64,000 nucleotides of DNA from CAZQQU01 sp964595625 (GCA_964595625.1 CAZQQU010000001.1:310001-374000); one strand, 5' to 3'; shown: positions 45,600-54,599, counted from the first letter of the stretch. A program made the numbers and translations. The notes: a model not told the origin generated them from the sequence alone.

Positions 45600-46928
45600 A
45601 TGATAAAAAAAACTACTCTAATGAAACCTTTAGTAACAATTATAACAACCCTTCTCCTTAGCACGGTTTATGGACAGGTAGGTATTGGTACTACCACACC
45701 GGCACCGGGCGCCATTTTAGATGTTTATGGAGTTGACAAAGGTTTGATGATTCCTCGTATTCATTTAACAGGAACCAACGACACGACTACTATCACTCCT
45801 TACCCAACGGTAAGTATGCTAGTATTTAATACCAACGATTCCGGTCCGGGGACCTATGCCGTAAGTCCCGGTTATTATTATTGGAACGGAAGTCAATGGG
45901 TTCGATTCTTATCAGAGGGTAACTTTTGGAACCTGTCGGGTAATGACAACATTATTAGTGGTGTACATTTTTTAGGTACTACCAATATCCAGGATTTGGA
46001 CATTAAAACCAATAACACCAACCGCCTAAAAATTCCAGCTAATACTTCCCAAATACTCGCTATGGCTAACGGTACTGCCGCTGCTCCTTTTTATAGTTGG
46101 TCTTCAGATACAAATACGGGCTTGTGGAGAGCAGCCCATAATGAACTGGCTCTAGGGGCCGGAGGAGTAGAATTCCTAAGACTTCGAGCCGGAACGAGTA
46201 ACGAAATCGTCATAAACGAAAACGGAAATAATCTAAGTACTCGTATTGAAAGCGATACCGAACCCAATATGCTGTATGTAAATGGAGCTAACAACCGAAT
46301 CGGTATTAAAACCGCCAATCCACAAACCACTTTACACATAGCCGGTAACAATAATACGGTACGTATCGACGAACTTAATAAAATCAACAATGTACATTAC
46401 CAAACCAATGACCCCATGCCGGTTTATGTTGACACTCAAGGTAATTTACATTTACAACCTTCTTTAGTTCAAAATTATTTGGCAACCAACCTAGAAAACT
46501 TTTTAAATCCAGCAGTTACTATAGAACATGCTAGTGGTACCGGGGTTACTGCCAATTTACAAACTATAAATATCACACTTACTCAAGCCTCATTGGTACA
46601 GATTAATTACCAATTTACCGTAGATATTACCTTAGCAGATGGAAATCAAATCGTAGACGGAGCATCCCGAATGTATCGCTCATGGGTAGAAGTGAATGGA
46701 AGTGCCACGCAGATTGCATACGATTCCGGTTCCTACAACTGCCGAGTCGATTCCTCAGAGACCTGTGCTAATACAGGATATTACTTGTCCGGAAGTGGAT
46801 TTATTCAACTTGATCCAGGAACTCATACCTTAGAACTCAAAGCACTGGGATTTGCGGGTACTTTTAGCTATCGTATGGTGTTTGGAAGTTCAGATACAGA
46901 CCGGTTAACGGTAACTGTACATAGATAG
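45600..46928 (+). CDS. Secreted surface protein of the VGINT/LDVYSVDKGLL family, copy 2
   Basis: A 442-residue paralogue of the previous protein: signal peptide ending VYGQ, then VGIGTTTPAPGAILDVYG and DKGLMIPRIHL. Blocks such as NNTNRLKI, SQILAM, NRIGIKTANPQTTLHI and RIDELNKINNVHY are shared in order with copy 1, and the C-terminal domains are diverged. The start could instead be the ATG at 45621. Tandem duplication with divergence is the likely origin. No clear terminator follows; instead the structured repeats at 46993-47378 begin 65 bp on. Confidence 0.75.
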   Translation: MIKKTTLMKPLVTIITTLLLSTVYGQVGIGTTTPAPGAILDVYGVDKGLMIPRIHLTGTNDTTTITPYPTVSMLVFNTNDSGPGTYAVSPGYYYWNGSQWVRFLSEGNFWNLSGNDNIISGVHFLGTTNIQDLDIKTNNTNRLKIPANTSQILAMANGTAAAPFYSWSSDTNTGLWRAAHNELALGAGGVEFLRLRAGTSNEIVINENGNNLSTRIESDTEPNMLYVNGANNRIGIKTANPQTTLHIAGNNNTVRIDELNKINNVHYQTNDPMPVYVDTQGNLHLQPSLVQNYLATNLENFLNPAVTIEHASGTGVTANLQTINITLTQASLVQINYQFTVDITLADGNQIVDGASRMYRSWVEVNGSATQIAYDSGSYNCRVDSSETCANTGYYLSGSGFIQLDPGTHTLELKALGFAGTFSYRMVFGSSDTDRLTVTVHR

Positions 46929-46992
46929 CATAGATTGTTATAAATTTAGTTACAATTAGTTAGTTTATTACGTTCTTTTATTGGTTTCGTGT

Positions 46993-47082
46993 AAAAACTG
47001 CCTGAATTTTGCTGTCAGCTCCCAATATTTAAACAGCAATTCGCAATGACTTATTGAAATTGAAAAATTTCGGGCAGTTTTT
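46993..47082 (+). ncRNA. Candidate structured RNA element, copy 1
   Basis: Outer stem AAAAACTGCCTGAA (46993-47006) pairs with TTCGGGCAGTTTTT (47069-47082). Inside, TTGCTGT (47009-47015) pairs with ACAGCAA (47033-47039), closing a loop that holds CAGCTCCCAATATT. A smaller hairpin CAAT-GACTT-ATTG follows. A T-run comes straight after, so it may also act as a terminator for the surface-protein operon. It shares loop and outer-stem sequence with copies 2 and 3. Confidence 0.55.
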
Positions 47083-47112
47083 TACTTTGATTTAAAAAAT
47101 GGTTTAATACTG

Positions 47113-47192
47113 AAGCTGCCTGAAATAATCACCTCAGCTCCCAAATATTAGGGTGATACAATTAGGCAACAATACATATTTTCAGGCAGCTT
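47113..47192 (+). ncRNA. Candidate structured RNA element, copy 2
   Basis: Outer stem AAGCTGCCTGAAA (47113-47125) pairs perfectly with TTTCAGGCAGCTT (47180-47192). The inner stem ATCACC (47128-47133) / GGTGAT (47152-47157) closes a loop TCAGCTCCCAAATATTAG. The loop motif TCAGCTCCCAA is identical to copy 1, whereas the inner stem differs at five of six pairs while still pairing. This is the covariation expected of RNA structure. Confidence 0.55.
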
Positions 47193-47262
47193 TATTGACC
47201 AAAATGATTATAAAAAAAGTGACCAGGGAATAGTTAAACGTTACCCCATGGTTTCATTAGAG

Positions 47263-47378
47263 AGGCCGCCCAAAGGATGATTGTGCTCCCAGCATACGGT
47301 TTGACCGTTTTAATATTTGATTACAAATTTTAGAGCGAATTAAGGCCTTCAGAAAAAATTACATCCGGCGGGCGGTTT
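47263..47378 (+). ncRNA. Candidate structured RNA element, diverged copy 3
   Basis: The outer stem CCGCCC (47266-47271) / GGGCGG (47370-47375), extended by wobble pairs, aligns with the GCTGCCT/AGGCAGC stem of copy 2 with compensatory T-A to C-G changes. A second stem GGATG (47275-47279) / CATCC (47362-47366) continues it. The interior has GCTCCCA (47285-47291) as in copies 1 and 2, and a hairpin ACGGT-TTG-ACCGT (47296-47308). The element is longer than the others and is followed by T-rich sequence. Confidence 0.45.
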
Positions 47379-47394
47379 TCTATTTTTAATTTTA

Positions 47395-47420
47395 ATGCGT
47401 TGTTTTTTCATAAAACGCAT
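47395..47420 (+). repeat. Small hairpin ATGCGTT / AACGCAT
   Basis: A 7-bp stem with a 12-nt loop directly after copy 3. It covers the only ATG upstream of the small open frame at 47400-47759, and translation from that ATG stops after a few codons. Confidence 0.4.
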
Positions 47421-47759
47421 AACATACTACAATTAGTAAAAGCAACGGTAACTTCAATCACCAACTTAAGTGGCGACTACTACAAACAAAAAAATTCTTG
47501 TTTAAACCTAGAATCAGAGGCAAAACAAGAATTATTAATAGAAGTAAAAAGGGTTCTATATCTTCAAGCTACCAACGAGCTACTTGATTTTTATTTTTGT
47601 AGGCCACACCTACGTGTTAATTTTACGCAAGCGATTAAAAATTGGAATTTGATAATTGATTTGGATTTGAGAATATTGAATCAAAGCCGCTATAAAATGG
47701 GCAATCAATTAAAATCTAACCAATGCATCCAACGCCTCAGCCAACCTGCTCTTTGCTAA
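47400..47759 (+). CDS. Doubtful small gene downstream of the structured repeats
   Basis: A 119-codon open frame without an in-frame ATG near its beginning (TTG at 47400). The residues 35-95 have a helical, Leu/Lys-rich pattern (KQELLIEVKRVLYLQATNE) that looks protein-like, and could be the remains of a four-helix-bundle type protein; I cannot name it. Its last 51 bp overlap the end of the convergent E1 gene. It may be a truncated gene or chance. Confidence 0.25.
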   Translation: MFFHKTHNILQLVKATVTSITNLSGDYYKQKNSCLNLESEAKQELLIEVKRVLYLQATNELLDFYFCRPHLRVNFTQAIKNWNLIIDLDLRILNQSRYKMGNQLKSNQCIQRLSQPALC

Positions 47760-49715
47760 ATATTGTTGTTCCAAAGCTGTCGAAAAAGGAATTGGGGTAT
47801 CTAAACTGGCTACTCGCTTAATGGGTGCATCCAAATAGGTAAAACAATTTTCAACAATTTCTGCCGAAATATCTGAAGCTATACCGCCAAACAAGCTGTC
47901 TTCTTGTAAAATTAAAACTTTACCGGTTTTTTTCACCGACTCAAAAATGGTTTCTAAATCCAGGGGCTGTAATGTACGCAAATCAATTACATCTGCCTGA
48001 ATATCAGGATGTGAGTTCAAGTATTCCAAAGCCCAATGTACACCGGCTCCATAAGTTACTATGGTGATATCCTCACCGGTACGGCGTAACACCGCTTTTC
48101 CAAAAGGCAAGGTATAATAACTTTCGGGCACTTCTTGATAAATACTACGATACAAAGCCTTGTGTTCAAAAAACAAGACCGGATTAGGATCTTCGATGGC
48201 AGTGGCTAACAATCCCTTCGCGTCGTAAGGAAAAGCGGGATATACCACCTTTAACCCGGGTGTATGTGTAAACCATGCCTCGTTGGTTTGGCTGTGAAAA
48301 GGTCCCGCGCCAACACCTGCACCACAGGGCATACGTACCACCACATCGGCTTGCTGCCCCCAACGATAATGACTTTTGGCCAAATAATTGACAATTGGAT
48401 TGAATCCCGAGGAAACAAAATCTGCAAACTGCATTTCTACCACTGCTTTATAACCTCTGATGGAAAGTCCCATGCCCACCGATATGATGGCCGATTCACA
48501 AATAGGTGTATTTCTCACTCGTTCTTTACCAAATTCTTCTACAAATCCTTCTGTAATTTTAAATACCCCACCATATTCAGCAATATCCTGTCCCATAATC
48601 ACCAAATTGTCATGCCGTTGCATCGATTGTCTCAGTCCTTCAGAAACCGCATCGATAAAACGTATGTTTTTTAGTGGTCCAAGGGGCGGGATTTCTTTAT
48701 ACTCAAAAGGTTTATAGACGTCCCCAATTTCTTTCTCCACCTGGGCAGTTACCATAGGCAGTCCAAAGGCTTTCTCCAAATGCAGTTCAATGTGTTGTTT
48801 CTGTTCGGCTTGTATTTGCTCCACTTCTTCGGAAGTAAGTACTTGTTCACTGAGCAGGAATTTCTCAAAATTTACCACCGGGTCTTTTAAAGCCCACTGA
48901 TCCATCAATTCTTGAGGAACGTATTTTGTACCACTTGCTTCCTCATGACCACGCATTCTAAAAGTGATAAATTCTAGGAGTACAGGACGAGGATTTTGAC
49001 GCATACTCTCAACCAATGCGGATATCTTAGTATATACCTCTAAAATATTATTCCCATCAATAATATGGGCTTCCATACCGTACCCTATTCCTCGATTGGC
49101 TAGCTGTTTACATCGGTATTGTTCGTTGGTAGGGGTTGACAACCCATAGCCGTTGTTTTCTATACAAAATAACACCGGTAAATCCCATACCGAAGCCACA
49201 TTCAATGCTTCGTGAAAATCACCTTCACTTGTTCCTCCTTCTCCGGTAAAAACAGCCGTTACTTGACGATTCTGTTGTAGTATATTGGCCAAAGCAATTC
49301 CATCCGCTACTCCCAGTTGCGGCCCCAAATGAGAAATCATACCCACAATATGATACTCTTGGGTGCCAAAATGAAAAGAACGATCCCTTCCTTGGGTAAA
49401 ACCCGCTTCTTTGCCTTGCCACTGTGCAAAAAGTCGATACAAAGGGATGTTTCGAGTGGTAAAAACCCCCAAATTACGATGCATAGGCAGTATATATTCA
49501 TCATCCCGTAAGGCTTTAGCAATTCCTACTGAAATGGCTTCTTGCCCGATACCGCTAAACCATTTGGAAATTTTTCCTTGCCGAAGTAAAATCAACATTT
49601 TTTCCTCAATTAAGCGAGGTAAAATCAAGGCTTTATACAAGTCAATGAGCCGGTCATTATCTACTGAAAACCCTGTAAAATCCAACGGGGTACCCGAATC
49701 AATCTGTTTATGCAT
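47709..49715 (-). CDS. 2-oxoacid dehydrogenase E1, fused alpha and beta subunits
   Basis: A 668-residue fusion. Residues 1-340 are the E1-alpha part with the thiamine-diphosphate motif GEGGTSEGDFHEALN ... IENNGYG; residues about 345-668 are E1-beta with MGQDIAEYGGVFKIT, PICESAIISVG and DPNPVLFFEHKALYR. Such fusions in Bacteroidota are mostly annotated as branched-chain 2-oxoacid (isovalerate) dehydrogenase E1. No E2 or E3 gene is adjacent. A -7 box TAGCTTTG (49742-49735, minus) lies about 20 bp upstream. Confidence 0.92.
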   Translation of the reverse strand: MHKQIDSGTPLDFTGFSVDNDRLIDLYKALILPRLIEEKMLILLRQGKISKWFSGIGQEAISVGIAKALRDDEYILPMHRNLGVFTTRNIPLYRLFAQWQGKEAGFTQGRDRSFHFGTQEYHIVGMISHLGPQLGVADGIALANILQQNRQVTAVFTGEGGTSEGDFHEALNVASVWDLPVLFCIENNGYGLSTPTNEQYRCKQLANRGIGYGMEAHIIDGNNILEVYTKISALVESMRQNPRPVLLEFITFRMRGHEEASGTKYVPQELMDQWALKDPVVNFEKFLLSEQVLTSEEVEQIQAEQKQHIELHLEKAFGLPMVTAQVEKEIGDVYKPFEYKEIPPLGPLKNIRFIDAVSEGLRQSMQRHDNLVIMGQDIAEYGGVFKITEGFVEEFGKERVRNTPICESAIISVGMGLSIRGYKAVVEMQFADFVSSGFNPIVNYLAKSHYRWGQQADVVVRMPCGAGVGAGPFHSQTNEAWFTHTPGLKVVYPAFPYDAKGLLATAIEDPNPVLFFEHKALYRSIYQEVPESYYTLPFGKAVLRRTGEDITIVTYGAGVHWALEYLNSHPDIQADVIDLRTLQPLDLETIFESVKKTGKVLILQEDSLFGGIASDISAEIVENCFTYLDAPIKRVASLDTPIPFSTALEQQYLAKSRLAEALDALVRF

Positions 49716-49841
49716 AGCTAGTAAAATAGTTGTGCAAAGCTAACAAAAGAGTTTGGATATTTTGGGGCTTATAACCCGTAAAAAATATGTAATTTTAAAA
49801 AGATTGTACCCTGTAAAGTATTCTATTTTTTTGAGAAAGCT

Positions 49842-49849
49842 TACCTTTG
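49842..49849 (+). promoter_or_regulatory. -7 box upstream of the Gfo/Idh/MocA gene
   Basis: TACCTTTG matches TAnnTTTG, 22 bp before the ATG at 49872. No TTG sits at standard spacing. Confidence 0.4.
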
Positions 49850-49871
49850 TACCGCTTACATTTTATCAGTT

Positions 49872-50831
49872 ATGCTACGAATAGGTGTTTTGGGTGCCGG
49901 GCATTTAGGAAAAATCCATTTGCGGTTACTAAATCAGTCTGACAAATACGAATTGGTGGGATTTTATGATCCCGACCAAGAAAATGCAAAACAAGTTTCC
50001 GCCGAATGGGGCTATAGAAGTTTTGACAGTATTAGTGAGCTAATACAAGCCGTCGATGTGGTGGATATAGTCACCCCTACCCTATCTCATTTTGAATGTG
50101 CTCAGGAAGCCATCGTGGCTGGGAAACATATCTTTTTGGAAAAACCCATTGCCAACACCGTAGCCGAAGCCGAAGAAATAATACGCTTGGCCGACCAATA
50201 CCAAGTGAAAGGCCAAGTGGGTCATATAGAGCGTTTTAACCCGGCATTTAAAGCGGTTAAAGACAAAATTAACAATCCGATGTTTATCGAGACGCACCGC
50301 TTGGCTGAATTTAATCCTAGAGGTACCGATGTACCGGTTGTACTCGATTTAATGATACACGATATCGATGCGATTCTGAGTGTCGTTAAGTCTGAAATTG
50401 TTCAAATAAATGCCAGTGGTGTGGCCGTTATCAGTGATTCTCCCGATATAGCCAACGCCCGATTACAATTTAAAAACGGTTGTGTAGCCAATATTACTGC
50501 CAGTCGGATTTCCTTAAAAAACATGAGAAAATCTCGTTTTTTTCAGAGAGACGCCTATATTTCAGTGGATTATCTAGAAAAATCGGTCGAAGTAGTCCGG
50601 ATGAAAAATGCTCCTGAAACTCCCGGAGATTTTGATTTAATTCTTCAAAATGCGGAAGGGGTCCGAAAACAAATTTATTTTGAAACTCCTGAAATCGATC
50701 AAAACAACGCTCTTTTGGATGAATTAGAGAGTTTTGCTGATGCTATTTACAACAATACTACTCCTCTTGTAACTCTTCAAGATGGTACGCAAGCCCTAAA
50801 AGTAGCCCACCAAATCATTGAACTTTTCTAA
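49872..50831 (+). CDS. Gfo/Idh/MocA family oxidoreductase
   Basis: A 319-residue NAD(P)-dependent oxidoreductase. The Rossmann start IGVLGAGHLGKIHL, the catalytic-site motif FLEKPIANT (Lys near residue 93) and GHIERFNPA are present, and the C-terminal alpha/beta domain contains the usual DLMIHDIDAI. The sugar or other substrate cannot be read from the sequence. It stands alone, divergent from E1 and convergent with mltG 9 bp away. Confidence 0.9.
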   Translation: MLRIGVLGAGHLGKIHLRLLNQSDKYELVGFYDPDQENAKQVSAEWGYRSFDSISELIQAVDVVDIVTPTLSHFECAQEAIVAGKHIFLEKPIANTVAEAEEIIRLADQYQVKGQVGHIERFNPAFKAVKDKINNPMFIETHRLAEFNPRGTDVPVVLDLMIHDIDAILSVVKSEIVQINASGVAVISDSPDIANARLQFKNGCVANITASRISLKNMRKSRFFQRDAYISVDYLEKSVEVVRMKNAPETPGDFDLILQNAEGVRKQIYFETPEIDQNNALLDELESFADAIYNNTTPLVTLQDGTQALKVAHQIIELF

Positions 50832-50840
50832 GGTTGTTAT

Positions 50841-51887
50841 CTATTTTCTACGATACCCCTGCTGTGCCACCCAACGATGGTATTTGGCCGCATGGATATT
50901 GTGCTGAGCCAGTGTTTTAGAAAAAATATGATGTCCCGGTTTTTCGATATCTGCTACAAAAAATAAATAATCGTGCTTTTCATAAGAAAGTACCGCATCT
51001 ATGGAAGAAACATCGGGCATGGCGATGGGACCGGGTGGAATACCGGGATATTTGTAGGTATTATATGGCGAATCGGTTTCTAAATCACTGTATAACACCC
51101 GTTTGATTTGTAAATTAAAATCTCCCGATTGTTTTTTTATCGCATAAATCACCGTAGGATCGGCTTGTAAATGCATATTTCGGCGCAAGCGATTAAGATA
51201 AACTCCGGCTACACGGGGTCGTTCTGAAACCACCGTAGTTTCTTTTTGGACAATAGCAGCAAGATTAATAACCTCCAGGGGTGTAAGTCCTAAATCTGCT
51301 GCTTTTTTCAAACGCTGTTCGTTCCAAAATCGTTTGTATTCTTGAGCCATTCGTTCGGTAAAAGCCTTGGCCGTGGTATTCCAATACAATTCGTAGGTAT
51401 TGGGAATGTACATAGCTAAAGCTGTTTCGGTAGTAAACCCTTTTTCCGACAAAAAATCTATATCTAGCATGACCTGAAGTAACGATATACTATCAGCTTC
51501 AATTTGCTCTGCGATTCTTCCGGCTAAATTTTCTAAACGCTCTTGGTTGTTAAAGGTTACCTGTATCGGATAGTTTTTGCTTCGTATAGCACTGATTATC
51601 TGATTATTACTCATCCCCTTTTTAATCTTATAACGACCCGGCTTAACATAGTTTACATACCCTTTGCGCTGGGCTACCCAATCAAAATAATCTAAATTTT
51701 TTAAACTACCCGCCAGCAAATTTCTTACCTCCTCGTAGGCTGCACCGGTAGGAATGTGAATAAATTTTTCTTCTTCCTCAAAAGCAGTATTGGGAGAAAA
51801 AATCACTCGATAGGCATAAAAACCACCAATTAGGACTACCAAAAGCCCTATCATTAGTACTATAAATATGGGTTTCTTAAAGCGCAT
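50841..51887 (-). CDS. mltG: Endolytic transglycosylase MltG
   Basis: A 348-residue inner-membrane protein with one N-terminal helix (about 8-27) and a periplasmic YceG-like domain. The catalytic Glu lies in AAIVQKETTVVSERP, and LQADPTVIYA and YKYPGIPPGPIAMP are the standard substrate-site motifs. It cuts nascent glycan strands to release them from their lipid anchor. Normal length. Confidence 0.94.
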   Translation of the reverse strand: MRFKKPIFIVLMIGLLVVLIGGFYAYRVIFSPNTAFEEEEKFIHIPTGAAYEEVRNLLAGSLKNLDYFDWVAQRKGYVNYVKPGRYKIKKGMSNNQIISAIRSKNYPIQVTFNNQERLENLAGRIAEQIEADSISLLQVMLDIDFLSEKGFTTETALAMYIPNTYELYWNTTAKAFTERMAQEYKRFWNEQRLKKAADLGLTPLEVINLAAIVQKETTVVSERPRVAGVYLNRLRRNMHLQADPTVIYAIKKQSGDFNLQIKRVLYSDLETDSPYNTYKYPGIPPGPIAMPDVSSIDAVLSYEKHDYLFFVADIEKPGHHIFSKTLAQHNIHAAKYHRWVAQQGYRRK

Positions 51888-51976
51888 CTAAGAAATAATT
51901 TTGGCAAAGAAACGAAATACCTCGGTTATGATTCAAATATTATTTTGAGAAATTATTAAAGCTAAAGTTTAGCACC

Positions 51977-51984
51977 TATCTTTG
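51977..51984 (+). promoter_or_regulatory. -7 box upstream of sdaA
   Basis: TATCTTTG matches TAnnTTTG, 22 bp before the ATG. The nearest TTG upstream is too far away (29-nt spacer). Confidence 0.4.
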
Positions 51985-52006
51985 TAAGAATTTTAATGGT
52001 TTTTAT

Positions 52007-53431
52007 ATGGAAAGTATCAGCATTTTTGATATGCTTAAAATTGGAGTCGGCCCCTCCAGTTCTCATACTTTAGGCCCATGGCGAGCAGCTCAACGCTGGC
52101 TGGAAGAATTAAAATTATCCAACCAACTCAACCAAGTTACTGCTGTTTATGTAGACCTTTACGGTTCTCTTTCCCTTACGGGAAAAGGTCACGCCACCGA
52201 CATTGCTACCATTTTGGGATTAAGTGGTTTTGATCCGGTAACCATACCGGTAGAATCCATTGAAAGAGAAATTTCCCTCGTTCAACAAAATCACACCTTA
52301 ATGCTTCAAGGAGAAGTCAAGATTCCATTTTCCATAGAAGAACATATTATATTTCATAAAACATTCTTGCCTTTTCACCCCAATGGAATGACCTTTCGAG
52401 CTATACTGACTGATGGTACCACCCATTCCTCTACCTTTTATTCAATTGGTGGTGGCTTTGTTGTCAAAGAGGATCAAGATAACTCGCAAGTAAAAGAAAA
52501 ACAGTTTAATCAATTTAAATTTCCCATATCTCGTGGAGAAGGTTTATTGAAATACTGCCGTCAGGAAGGTAAAAAAATATCGGAAATAGTATTAGAAAAC
52601 GAGCGTACCCTCCGTTCGGATGAAGAAATTAATCGGGATTTACAAGCGGTATGGAATGTCATGCTCGAATCCATGTATATCGGTTGCCATACGCAAGGCA
52701 CCCTACCGGGTGGTTTGGGTGTAAGCCGAAGAGCTTTTACCACGCACCAATCCCTGATGAGTCAAACGAGTTATTCCAATCCGACGGAGTGGATAGAAGC
52801 CATTCGCAATACCGAAGTAAAATTCCGCCAAATTCTCAAATGGGTAAGTTGCTTTGCTTTGGCTGTAAACGAGGTTAATGCTTCGTTAGGAAGAGTAGTA
52901 ACGGCTCCAACCAACGGTAGTGCCGGAGTAATCCCGGCCGTAATGATGTATTATCTGGTCATTGAAAACCACGATGCTGATTTTGAAGATATCAAACAAT
53001 TTATGCTTGTTGCTGGACAAATAGGGAGTTTATTTAAACAAGGAGCTACTATTTCTGCTGCCTTGGGTGGCTGTCAAGCAGAAATAGGTGTTTCTTCGTC
53101 CATGGCGGCGGGAGCTTTGACTGAATTGATGGGAGGAAGTCCCGACCAGGTGTTGATGGCGGCTGAAATTGCCATGGAACACCATTTAGGTCTTACCTGT
53201 GATCCCATAGCCGGTTTGGTTCAAATACCTTGTATAGAACGCAATGCCATGGGAGCTATCAAAGCCATTAATGCCTGTGAAATGGCCTTGGATGGAGATG
53301 CTTCCAAAGCTAAGGTAACTTTAGACGAAGTAATTGTAACTATGTGGGATACAGCTCGAGATATGAGTACCAAATATAAAGAAACCAGTGAGGGAGGACT
53401 TGCCGTAAGAGTCAATGTAAGTGATTGCTAG
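52007..53431 (+). CDS. sdaA: L-serine ammonia-lyase (iron-sulfur type)
   Basis: A 474-residue single-chain enzyme converting L-serine to pyruvate and ammonia. The beta-domain start SIFDMLKIGVGPSSSHTLGP and the Fe-S cysteines in SAALGGCQAEIG, LTCDPIAG and IPCIERNAMG are conserved. Fused alpha and beta parts are the usual form in Gram-negative bacteria. It is followed by panB after 40 bp. Confidence 0.95.
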   Translation: MESISIFDMLKIGVGPSSSHTLGPWRAAQRWLEELKLSNQLNQVTAVYVDLYGSLSLTGKGHATDIATILGLSGFDPVTIPVESIEREISLVQQNHTLMLQGEVKIPFSIEEHIIFHKTFLPFHPNGMTFRAILTDGTTHSSTFYSIGGGFVVKEDQDNSQVKEKQFNQFKFPISRGEGLLKYCRQEGKKISEIVLENERTLRSDEEINRDLQAVWNVMLESMYIGCHTQGTLPGGLGVSRRAFTTHQSLMSQTSYSNPTEWIEAIRNTEVKFRQILKWVSCFALAVNEVNASLGRVVTAPTNGSAGVIPAVMMYYLVIENHDADFEDIKQFMLVAGQIGSLFKQGATISAALGGCQAEIGVSSSMAAGALTELMGGSPDQVLMAAEIAMEHHLGLTCDPIAGLVQIPCIERNAMGAIKAINACEMALDGDASKAKVTLDEVIVTMWDTARDMSTKYKETSEGGLAVRVNVSDC

Positions 53432-53471
53432 TCAATCAACTAAAAAATATTTAATCTAAAATTCTTTTATT

Positions 53472-54290
53472 ATGTCAACTGCAAAAAAAGAGTATAAACG
53501 CATCACTACCAAAACCTTAGTGGATATGAAATCCCGAGGTGAAAAAATATCAATGCTCACTGCCTATGATTATACCATGGCTCGAATAGTAGACGAAGCA
53601 GGTATAGATGTGATTTTGGTAGGCGATTCTGCCTCCAATGTAATGGCAGGACATGAAACCACTTTACCAATTACCTTAGACCAAATGATTTACCATGCTG
53701 CCTCCGTGGTTCGCGCTATAACACGTAGTTTAGTAGTGGTGGATCTGCCCTTTGGTAGCTATCAAAGTGACCCAAAAGAAGCCCTGAGATCGGCCATTCG
53801 AATTATGAAAGAAAGTGGCGGACACGCTGTCAAATTAGAAGGTGGTAAAGAAATCAAAGAATCTATTAAAAGAATACTCAACGCAGGTATTCCGGTGATG
53901 GGTCATTTGGGATTAACTCCACAATCTATTTATAAATTTGGTACCTATACAGTTCGAGCCAAAGAAGATGCGGAAGCACAACAACTTAAAGAAGATGCTC
54001 AATTACTTGAAAAATTGGGTTGCTTTGCCATTGTTTTAGAAAAGATTCCGGCACAACTGGCCCAGGAAGTGGCACAAAGTGTTAGTATTCCCATTATCGG
54101 AATCGGTGCCGGTGGAGGTGTAGACGGACAGGTTTTAGTTATCCATGATATGTTAGGAATGACTCAAGAATTTAGTCCGCGCTTCTTACGAAGATACTTA
54201 GACTTATATACCGAAATGACTCAAGCCTTTAGACAATACAGTCAAGATGTAAAATCGGGTGATTTTCCCAACGAAAACGAACAATACTAA
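53472..54290 (+). CDS. panB: 3-methyl-2-oxobutanoate hydroxymethyltransferase
   Basis: A 272-residue TIM-barrel enzyme that makes ketopantoate from 2-oxoisovalerate in pantothenate synthesis. Family marks include ILVGDSASNVMAGHETTLP, DLPFGSYQ, AVKLEGG, GHLGLTPQS and IGIGAGGGVDGQVLVIHDMLG. Its substrate, 2-oxoisovalerate, is also consumed by the nearby E1 enzyme. No panC or panD is in the window. Confidence 0.95.
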   Translation: MSTAKKEYKRITTKTLVDMKSRGEKISMLTAYDYTMARIVDEAGIDVILVGDSASNVMAGHETTLPITLDQMIYHAASVVRAITRSLVVVDLPFGSYQSDPKEALRSAIRIMKESGGHAVKLEGGKEIKESIKRILNAGIPVMGHLGLTPQSIYKFGTYTVRAKEDAEAQQLKEDAQLLEKLGCFAIVLEKIPAQLAQEVAQSVSIPIIGIGAGGGVDGQVLVIHDMLGMTQEFSPRFLRRYLDLYTEMTQAFRQYSQDVKSGDFPNENEQY

Positions 54291-54599
54291 TGTAAATTAA
54301 CTTCAAGTATAATAGAATTGAAGACCATTAGTAATTTTTGTATCGGGTTGTATTTGAGAAATAAAACTTCAAATCATTTTATAGAACTAAGTTCAAGTAC
54401 GTTGGGAAGAATCAGCCACTTGATTTTTAGAAACCTATGATAGTCCATCGACCTGGTTGTTAAATGAAACGTTGTGAATCTACCAAAATGTATTTTTAGT
54501 ACTGCACAGCAAAAATTTTAAGAATACCAACAAGCGACCATTTGGGAGTTTCTACCGATTATAAAACACTTGGAAAATCTTTTTAAAAGTAAATGGGCA
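54291..54599. other. Intergenic region, about 309 bp, no gene seen
   Basis: Both strands are closed by frequent stops. I find no consensus promoter pair, terminator or repeat. It may hold an unrecognised leader or remnants. Confidence 0.4.

Noticed and set aside
46993..47378. CRISPR array, integron attC cassette array or MITE explanation for the repeats
   Set aside because: Only three copies, no constant direct repeat with uniform spacers, no attC R-box pairs (RYYYAAC/GTTRRRY), and covarying inner stems that transposon inverted repeats would not show.
44231..47759. Diversity-generating retroelement (variable protein, template repeat, Avd-like small frame)
   Set aside because: No reverse transcriptase in the window, no template/variable repeat pair, and the small frame does not show a convincing Avd pattern.
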